Below the pieces are notes generated by a model, which saw nothing but the letters and a program-made list of their open reading frames with translations, was not told the origin of the DNA and did no database searches. From positions 1 to 22,583 of IMG/VR virus record IMGVR_UViG_3300030329_004153: a DNA stretch of 22,583 bases. One strand, 5' to 3'. The position numbers and the translations under genes are program-made. The stretch is from a virus. Shown one piece after another: positions 1 through 3,186 of this stretch; position 1 is the first letter of the stretch, and each line of letters begins with the position of its first letter.

Positions 1-69
1 ACAGAAATGCAAACAGTCAGAGGAAGAAACCCGTCCGCAATGGTCACAATAATCGCTTGGTTTGTGCAT
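1..69 (-). CDS. Cysteine-rich mini-protein, leftward, cut by window edge (paralogue of the 427-615 gene)
   Basis: The leftward frame starts at ATG 69-67 and remains open to the window edge, giving 23 visible residues beginning MHKPSDYCDHCGRVSSSDC. They match the N-terminus of the gene at 427-615 at all but two residues, and the DNA matches at about 61 of 69 positions, with three of the eight differences silent. The cysteines form a CxxC pair (C8, C11) and a CxxxC pair (C19, C23), so a small zinc-binding protein is likely. The start lies 8 bases after a CACAAGGGA box shared with the neighbouring leftward genes. Function is unknown. The C-terminus lies outside the window. Confidence 0.72.
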   Translation of the reverse strand, partial: MHKPSDYCDHCGRVSSSDCLHFC

Positions 70-90
70 TGTGCTATTCCCTTGTGTGAT

Positions 91-112
91 GGGAGGACCC
101 GAAGACCCTCCC
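91..112 (-). other. Intergenic RNA hairpin with cUUCGg tetraloop
   Basis: In the leftward RNA, GGGAGG pairs with CCTCCC. The inner pairs are two G-U wobbles and a C-G that close a UUCG loop, the exceptionally stable C(UUCG)G tetraloop. The complementary strand gives an A-C mismatch at the wobble position, so the structure is favoured in the leftward transcript. It sits 11 bases after the stop of the 124-369 gene. No T-run follows, so it looks more like a processing or stability element than an intrinsic terminator. Confidence 0.55.
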
Positions 113-123
113 GGTTTGTGTGC

Positions 124-369
124 CTAGTACAGCCCTTGTCGGCAAGCTTGCGTGTGAATCGTATTGACCTGCCTCAGTTCACTGGCCGTCATGCCCGTTT
201 CTTCTTCGTCCCCCGGCCCCGACCAGACTCCCTCCATGATTGCCACCGCCATTGATGCGGTAAGACGATCATTGTCTTTCGACAGGAAAATTTGGTCGAT
301 TCCGTCGATAACCTCGTGCGTTATCAGGAGGCCATGCCAGTGTGTGTTGCCGTGTGGATTGATTTGCAT
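124..369 (-). CDS. Small acidic leftward phage protein of unknown function
   Basis: This 81-residue protein begins MQINPHGNTHWHGLLITHEV and has a histidine-rich N-terminus (H6, H10, H12, H18). A mixed helical middle follows, with an acidic GDEEE stretch before the C-terminus. There are no membrane segments and only one cysteine, so it is unlike its zinc-type neighbours. The start is well supported: the 16 bases before the ATG are identical to those before the 1-69 gene and include CACAAGGGA 8 bases upstream. It is the middle cassette of the leftward series, with 54- and 57-base intergenic gaps that each hold a UUCG-loop hairpin. I do not recognise the family. Its position suggests an early, host-interaction type gene, which is inference only. 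Confidence 0.68.
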   Translation of the reverse strand: MQINPHGNTHWHGLLITHEVIDGIDQIFLSKDNDRLTASMAVAIMEGVWSGPGDEEETGMTASELRQVNTIHTQACRQGLY

Positions 370-390
370 TGTGCTATTCCCTTGTGTAAT

Positions 391-418
391 GGGGAGCAGG
401 TCCGAAAACCCGCTCCCC
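391..418 (-). other. Intergenic RNA hairpin, 12-bp stem, UUCG loop
   Basis: In leftward RNA, GGGGAGCGGGTT pairs with GACCTGCTCCCC across 12 positions, including two G-U wobbles, and leaves a four-base UUCG loop. It occupies the same place as the hairpin at 91-112: right after the upstream gene's stop and a CACACA..CC spacer, and right before the ACACAAGGGA box of the next gene. The stem sequence differs from that hairpin but the architecture is the same, which argues for a conserved RNA function. No T-run follows in either direction. Confidence 0.6.
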
Positions 419-426
419 GGTGTGTG

Positions 427-615
427 TTACTGGTTCCGGTACTCGTCCAGAAATTCCTGGCGACAGAAATAAAGACAGTGATCACATAACCACATTTCTG
501 TCCAGTCGCAGAAGAGAAGACAGTCAGAGGAAGAAGCCCGTCCGCAGTGGTCACAGTAATCGCTTGGTTTGTGCATTGTGCTATCCTTTCCTTTTAGCTT
601 TTTCAGATCGTCCAT
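427..615 (-). CDS. Cysteine-rich mini-protein with CxxC/CxxxC motifs (probable zinc binder)
   Basis: The leftward frame ends at TAA 429-427. Two starts are plausible. ATG 615 (62 residues, MDDLKKLKG...) lies 7 bases after a CACAAGGGA box. ATG 576 (49 residues, MHKPSDYCDHCGR...) corresponds to the start of the paralogue at 1-69 and has its own AAAGGA. Numbered from ATG 576, cysteines at 8, 11, 19, 23, 31, 34 and 38 make CxxC, CxxxC, CxxC and CxxxC pairs, enough for one or two zinc sites, followed by an acidic C-terminus. No family is recognised. Small early phage proteins of this type often bind host proteins, but nothing here shows a target. The extra 39 bases between the two starts carry a second ribosome site and look like an insertion relative to the paralogue. 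Confidence 0.7.
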   Translation of the reverse strand: MDDLKKLKGKDSTMHKPSDYCDHCGRASSSDCLLFCDWTEMWLCDHCLYFCRQEFLDEYRNQ

Positions 616-642
616 TGTTCGGTCCCTTGTGTGGGTTTTTAT

Positions 643-684
643 GCGGGGAAGTGTGAGACGGCACCGTCTCATTCACTTCCCCGC
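643..684 (-). other. Long intergenic hairpin (11-bp plus 6-8-bp stems)
   Basis: GCGGGGAAGTG (643-653) pairs perfectly with CACTTCCCCGC (674-684). After a two-base bulge, GAGACG pairs with CGTCTC around a four-base loop. The hairpin stands upstream of the ACACAAGGGA box of the 427-615 gene, in the position that UUCG hairpins occupy for the other two cassettes. It is not followed by a T-run in the leftward direction and only by TTTG in the rightward direction, so a simple terminator is unlikely. An RNase III-type processing site is a reasonable alternative. Confidence 0.6.
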
Positions 685-771
685 TTTGTCCGCTAGTCCG
701 TGCATCCTTCCTCCCTGATTGCATAAGAAGTTTTTCATGGCGTTTTTTGCTTTGCTGTTTCTGGGACGCAC
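673..771 (-). CDS. Possible 32-residue leftward leader peptide
   Basis: A GTG-started frame (VRPRNSKAKNAMKNFLCNQG...) runs from 771 to a TGA at 675-673 that lies inside the stem of the 643-684 hairpin. Upstream is ACACAAGGATAG, a variant of the box before the other leftward genes, but it stands only three bases from the GTG. The same stretch is also open in another frame from an ATG at 856. The DNA is one copy of a diverged repeat (see 710-774), and the 12-base indel between copies keeps both frames. It could equally be an untranslated leader. Low confidence. Confidence 0.25.
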   Translation of the reverse strand: MRPRNSKAKNAMKNFLCNQGGRMHGLADKAGK

Positions 772-774
772 CTA
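710..774. repeat. Diverged direct repeat, copy A
   Basis: This copy matches 977-1029: both begin CCTCCCTGAT, share GCATAAGAAGTTTTTC and end GCTGTTTCTGGGACGCACCTA. Copy A carries 12 extra bases in its middle. It lies in the leader of the leftward transcript, between the promoter near 850 and the first well-supported leftward gene. Confidence 0.7.
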
Positions 775-816
775 TCCTTGTGTTTGGCGTTTGCTCGATT
801 CGATTGTCAAATAGCT

Positions 817-833
817 GGCAGGAACGTCCTGCC
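817..833. promoter_or_regulatory. Perfect palindrome at the leftward promoter, candidate operator
   Basis: GGCAGGAACGTCCTGCC is a perfect inverted repeat with 7-bp arms and an ACG centre. It starts about 12 bases downstream of the leftward -10 hexamer, so it overlaps the early transcribed region. Either a dimeric repressor site or an RNA stem would fit. The half-site sequence CCTGCCCAT recurs at 906-914, on the other side of the promoter. Confidence 0.5.
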
Positions 834-844
834 CATCTAATAAC

Positions 845-872
845 AGTATACCACATTTATCGACAAAAGCAA
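845..872 (-). promoter_or_regulatory. Leftward extended -10 promoter
   Basis: On the minus strand, TATACT (850-845) is preceded by TGG, giving an extended -10 (TGnTATAnT). A weak -35, TTGCTT (872-867), lies 16 bases upstream. Transcription would start near 838 and read the 1-771 cassettes. The rightward promoter at 1405-1432 has the same design (TTGCAT, 16 bases, TATAGT with an upstream TG). Confidence 0.55.
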
Positions 873-874
873 AC

Positions 875-1318
875 AAAAAGAATAGAAATAAATCATATAT
901 TTGACCTGCCCATGTGACAGGTGCGGCGTGCGTGCGTGTGTGCCATATTGGCAGCTATTGTCTTACTATTTGCGAACCTCCCTGATCGCATAAGAAGTTT
1001 TTCGTGTTGCTGTTTCTGGGACGCACCTAGGCGTTGAATTGTCATATCATTCGTGTCGCTGGGCGTGCGTTGGCGTGCGTGCTGGGGCCGGTGTGGGCCG
1101 CCGCGTGGGTGCGGGCCGAGGGGCCTTGACGCACCGCTCCACCGGCGTCCGCGAGAGATGTTTGGACTCCCTCCCTCCTTCCCCAAGGCTCCTCCTCATC
1201 CTGCCGTATAGTAGTGTCTTCGTCCTCTGTAATCGCGTATCTCAAAAATTCCGAAGGTAGTGTCGTAATCGTTCTGAACTGCTCACACGCGACGGCGTGG
1301 GGTTTCTGTTGGCCTTAC
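875..1318. other. Divergent intergenic control region without a convincing gene
   Basis: This stretch lies between the leftward and rightward promoters. It holds an AT-rich segment (875-903), ACCTG/CAGGT arms spaced by nine bases (904-922), GCGTGCGTG runs near 929 and 1065, and copy B of the diverged repeat. A strongly G-skewed block (about 1060-1130) and a pyrimidine-rich block (about 1165-1200) follow. Short open frames exist in several registers, but none has both a good ribosome site and protein-like composition. It could be a regulatory or origin-type region. Confidence 0.5.
977..1029. repeat. Diverged direct repeat, copy B
   Basis: This is the partner of 710-774, 12 bases shorter in the middle and with a few substitutions. 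Here no promoter or conserved ribosome box stands immediately upstream on the minus strand. On the minus strand a frame beginning at ATG 1042 (MTIQRLGASQKQQHEK...) reads through it for 49 residues, but no Shine-Dalgarno supports that start. Confidence 0.65.
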
Positions 1319-1394
1319 GTGATTTTTTGTGACTCCAATGTGACTCCAATGTGACTCCAATGTGACTCGTTTGTGACTCTAGTGTGATTTTCTG
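1319..1394. repeat. Helically phased 11-bp tandem array (iteron- or operator-like)
   Basis: Seven units each begin with GTGA. They are GTGATTTTTT (1319), three identical GTGACTCCAAT (1329, 1340, 1351), GTGACTCGTTT (1362), GTGACTCTAGT (1373) and GTGATTTTCTG (1384). The period is 11 bases, or 10 for the first unit, so every GTGA falls on nearly the same face of the helix. The array ends 10 bases before the -35 region of the rightward promoter and is followed by an AT-rich tract. This geometry suits cooperative binding by a repressor, activator or replication initiator. The protein is unknown. Confidence 0.9.
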
Positions 1395-1404
1395 TTTTTT
1401 TTAT

Positions 1405-1432
1405 TTGCATTATGTCCCGTATATGTTATAGT
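1405..1432 (+). promoter_or_regulatory. Rightward extended -10 promoter
   Basis: TATAGT (1427-1432) is preceded by TGT, forming an extended -10. TTGCAT (1405-1410) lies 16 bases upstream as a weak -35. The expected start near 1439 places about 140 bases of leader before the first rightward gene. The promoter is next to the 11-bp array, which suggests direct control by whatever binds there. Confidence 0.6.
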
Positions 1433-1535
1433 TTGAGTAGGTGGCATGGCCGCATCGCTGTCAACTCGGATGATTGGGCAGTGGCGACCCCTGTATGGTT
1501 ATCCGGGTAGGTCTTGCCTTTTTGGTTTTGGTGTT

Positions 1536-1569
1536 GGGTCGGGGTTGTCTGGCCCCGGCCCTGTTTTTT
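1536..1569 (+). terminator. Intrinsic terminator or attenuator in the rightward leader
   Basis: GGGTCGGGG pairs with CCCCGGCCC (nine pairs, one T-G) around an eight-base loop, followed two bases later by six T residues (1564-1569). It lies about 100 bases after the predicted transcription start and ends just before the GAGGTG ribosome site of the first gene. A weaker stem (1483-1489 with 1510-1518, two-base bulge) followed by five T residues precedes it. Termination here would release a leader RNA of about 130 nucleotides. Expression of the downstream genes would then need read-through, antitermination or refolding. Confidence 0.65.
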
Positions 1570-1578
1570 GAGGTGATT

Positions 1579-1842
1579 ATGACGCGGGATGAGTGTGTTG
1601 AGGCACTGGTGGATTGTGAGCATGAGATCATGTTTGCGGACGGTTTTGACGATGCGATTATTGGCGTATTTTTTGGCATTTTTGACCGTCCTGCTGGCGT
1701 GGTGTATGACGGCGGTATGGTTATTGACTTGCTTGTAGAGCGGGACGGGATGACTGAGGAGGAGGCGACGGAGCATTTTGTGTACAATATCGAGGGTTCT
1801 TATGTGGGTCCGGGTACGCCCCTTTTCGTGGCGGTTCAGTGA
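1579..1842 (+). CDS. Small acidic phage protein of the 'GAYVGEGTP'-tail type
   Basis: This 87-residue protein starts MTRDECVEALVDCEHEIMF. Its C-terminus, EEEATEHFVYNIEGSYVGPG, resembles a conserved hypothetical phage family in which an E-E-A-x-E-x-F-x-(F/Y)-N segment is followed by G(S/A)YVG-x-G-TP. The frame is open from 1474, but those upstream 35 codons cross the terminator stem and are unlikely to be coding. ATG 1579 has GAGGTG just upstream and is the preferred start. It is the first gene of the rightward unit, and its TGA overlaps the next ATG by one base. The biochemical role of the family is unknown to me. Confidence 0.8.
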   Translation: MTRDECVEALVDCEHEIMFADGFDDAIIGVFFGIFDRPAGVVYDGGMVIDLLVERDGMTEEEATEHFVYNIEGSYVGPGTPLFVAVQ

Positions 1843-2030
1843 TGGTTGCATTTGGGTATGATCCGATGCTGAATGAGGTGGGTTGGGAGTATGTTTACCA
1901 TCCTGATCCATCTCCTCCGCCGTTGTGTTCGTCCTGCGGCCGGGTGGGCGATCCGTTGTCTGAGTGTCCTGAATGTAGTGTCAACGCTCGTCAGAACCGG
2001 GGCCTTCGTTATCTGGAGGGCAGTTCGTGA
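1842..2030 (+). CDS. Zinc-ribbon-like mini-protein
   Basis: This protein has 62 residues. A proline-rich segment precedes two CxxC knuckles, C29-S-S-C32 and C42-P-E-C45, the usual spacing of a short zinc ribbon. The start is ATG 1842, which shares one base with the previous stop. GTG 1839 is an alternative. The stop overlaps the next start by four bases (GTGA), implying translational coupling. It is one of five CxxC proteins encoded in succession before the terminase. Structure is inferred from cysteine spacing only, and the ligand-binding partner is unknown. Confidence 0.75.
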   Translation: MVAFGYDPMLNEVGWEYVYHPDPSPPPLCSSCGRVGDPLSECPECSVNARQNRGLRYLEGSS

Positions 2031-2350
2031 GCAATGTTGTCATTTGCGATATGTGTGGAAAGAATCTCTGTAAGTATCCGGCCTGCGATTTTATGGAGGA
2101 GGCGTCCGGAGGGGATGAGGATTCTGTTGCCGTCTATATTGACATAGGCCCGGCAGCGGGCGGCAGCGACGTCCCTTCCGGGGGATACGGTCACTGTTGG
2201 CATTTCTGCGTGTCCTGTATAGAGACAATGTGTTCGGAAGGGGTTGATTTGGGCTATCCGCACGAAGTTGCTTTCCAGTACTGGCTTTCTCGTGAGATAC
2301 CCCGGATATTGAACTCATTGAAAAAACGCCTTGATGAGCGGTCGTCATGA
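2027..2350 (+). CDS. Cysteine-rich small protein with N-terminal CxxC
   Basis: This 107-residue protein has a GTG start overlapping the previous stop by four bases. C7-D-M-C10 begins the sequence, with C15 and C20 close behind. A glycine/aspartate-rich linker (residues 27-55) leads to H56, C57, H59, C61 and C64 (HCWHFCVSC). An amphipathic basic C-terminal helix (residues 80-105) follows. The two cysteine/histidine clusters could each bind zinc or fold together around one site. The lower-GC composition is similar to its small neighbours. No family is recognised. Its stop overlaps the next start (ATGA). Confidence 0.75.
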   Translation: MSNVVICDMCGKNLCKYPACDFMEEASGGDEDSVAVYIDIGPAAGGSDVPSGGYGHCWHFCVSCIETMCSEGVDLGYPHEVAFQYWLSREIPRILNSLKKRLDERSS

Positions 2351-2577
2351 GCCGGCGGGTTTTTTGCAAGCGTTTGTATGTCGGAGAAAATGTTCCACAT
2401 GGAACAATCCCTGTTTCTCCGCGAAAATGCCCGGTTTGCCGTGGTGACGGCTATTTCGACGACAAAATGAAGTGTCCGGCCTGTGCGGGCACCCGGTATG
2501 TTAAACTACCCTTATCTGAGTACAAACGGATGTGTGCGAATGAAAAAGGCCAAAAAGCAGACCCACTTCAGTCCTGA
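2347..2577 (+). CDS. DnaJ-type CxxCxGxG zinc-finger mini-protein
   Basis: This 76-residue protein has two knuckles of the DnaJ cysteine-rich type: C28-PVC31-R-G-D-G and C43-PAC46-A-G-T-R. Here they are detached from any J domain. In DnaJ such repeats bind zinc and take part in substrate or disulfide handling. In a free-standing phage protein the role is open. The start overlaps the previous stop by four bases (ATGA). The last 38 bases overlap the next gene. A 16-bp parS-like palindrome lies in codons 15-20. Confidence 0.78.
   Translation: MSRRVFCKRLYVGENVPHGTIPVSPRKCPVCRGDGYFDDKMKCPACAGTRYVKLPLSEYKRMCANEKGQKADPLQS
2391..2406. promoter_or_regulatory. parS-like palindrome inside a coding sequence
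   Basis: TGTTCCACATGGAACA has 6-bp perfect arms. It differs at one position from TGTTCCACGTGGAACA, a known form of the chromosomal ParB-binding site, and at three from TGTTTCACGTGAAACA. The difference falls in the CACGTG core, which matters for ParB recognition. It may be chance within the codons for E-N-V-P-H-G-T. Confidence 0.35.
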
Positions 2578-2755
2578 GGGGCTGAGCCATCTCGTGCGAA
2601 TCCAGCAGCGTCAGCTGGCGACGTTCAATCTGGACGTTCCGCTGGACAACCTGATCGACAATTACCGTCCCTGTCCGAAATGCGGCTGGGCGGTGAACGA
2701 TTTCATGTGTTTTTGTGTCAAATGCAACACCCGTTTCAAGCCGACGAGGCCCTAG
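2540..2755 (+). CDS. Zinc-ribbon protein with basic N-terminus
   Basis: This 71-residue protein begins MKKAKKQTHFSPEG, with a lysine-rich start suited to nucleic-acid contact. A helix around residues 14-28 follows, then a clear zinc ribbon, C45-P-K-C48 and C59-V-K-C62, close to the C-terminus. The chosen ATG lies within the last 38 bases of the preceding gene. The frame also has an upstream ATG at 2483, which would overlap that gene far more deeply and adds unlike sequence. The ribbon at the tail resembles zinc-ribbon modules of transcription and translation proteins, but no specific family can be named. Confidence 0.75.
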   Translation: MKKAKKQTHFSPEGLSHLVRIQQRQLATFNLDVPLDNLIDNYRPCPKCGWAVNDFMCFCVKCNTRFKPTRP

Positions 2756-2770
2756 AGAGGTAGGTATTTT

Positions 2771-3016
2771 ATGATTCTGTGTGACGGCTGTATGAAGGAG
2801 CTTCCGGACGGCTCCCCTACTGTCAGGATTGACCTGATAGAGGAGCAGTGGGGCGGAGAGGATCAAGTGACAGAGGAGAGCGGCAGGGGCCATCTGTGTA
2901 AGGAGTGCAAGGGAACGATCTGGCGGTCTGTTAGCGAGACCACAGAGTCTCTGGTCAAGTTCCCTACAGACCTGCTGCGTCGGGCAAGGGCTGAAATGAT
3001 CAAGAGGCGACCGTGA
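2771..3016 (+). CDS. CxxC...HxCxxC small phage protein
   Basis: This 81-residue protein begins MILCDGCMKEL. C4 and C7 pair with H41, C43 and C46 (HLCKEC), an arrangement common in small phage proteins with a treble-clef or zinc-ribbon-like core. A beta segment and an acidic loop separate the two halves, and a basic helix ends the protein (LLRRARAEMIKRR). AGAGAGG stands upstream of the start with a rather long spacer. Its TGA overlaps the GTG of the next gene by four bases. Function is unknown; structural zinc is probable. Confidence 0.78.
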   Translation: MILCDGCMKELPDGSPTVRIDLIEEQWGGEDQVTEESGRGHLCKECKGTIWRSVSETTESLVKFPTDLLRRARAEMIKRRP

Positions 3017-3186
3017 CAGACGAACGACTGGAAGCCCTGATTCAGGCCAAAATGGACGCGGCCCGGCAGGCCCTGATGGATTTCTGCCTGCAGGACACGA
3101 CCGGTCCGGGCATCACGTTCGCTGAGCTGCTGGACGCCCCTTCCTACGGCAGCCCCGAACTCAAGACGGAGAACTGGTGGAAATGA
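3013..3186 (+). CDS. 57-residue protein directly upstream of the large terminase
   Basis: A GTG-started frame overlaps the previous stop by four bases (GTGA) and ends in a TGA that overlaps the terminase ATG (ATGA). It fills what would otherwise be a 160-base gap. The sequence VTDERLEALIQAKMDAARQA is a strong amphipathic helix, followed by DFCLQDTTG and a second short helix FAELLDAP. It is in the usual place for a small terminase subunit but is far shorter than most of them and shows no helix-turn-helix. It may be a remnant, an unusually small terminase partner or unrelated. Coupling at both ends makes it credible as a gene. Confidence 0.65.
   Translation: MTDERLEALIQAKMDAARQALMDFCLQDTTGPGITFAELLDAPSYGSPELKTENWWK

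Noticed and set aside
391-684. The leftward intergenic hairpins as intrinsic terminators
   Set aside because: None is followed by a T-run in the leftward direction, and genes continue in the same direction with conserved ribosome boxes.
1042-1245. A 67-codon minus-strand frame with TTG start in the control region
   Set aside because: It has a weak start with no clear Shine-Dalgarno, and the second half is low-complexity sequence from a G-skewed block. It cannot be supported as a gene.
1319-1394. The 11-bp repeats as a CRISPR array
   Set aside because: The units are far too short, there are no spacers of regular length and no cas genes. The sequence is a contiguous tandem repeat.
1474-1578. 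N-terminal extension of the first rightward gene with a hydrophobic, signal-like stretch
   Set aside because: The stretch is the translation of the T-rich terminator region. ATG 1579 has the ribosome site and matches the expected family start.
1426-1911. A 161-codon minus-strand frame opposite the first rightward genes
   Set aside because: It crosses the rightward promoter and terminator, has an unnatural His/Thr/Asn-rich composition, and lies opposite genes with clear ribosome sites and family features.
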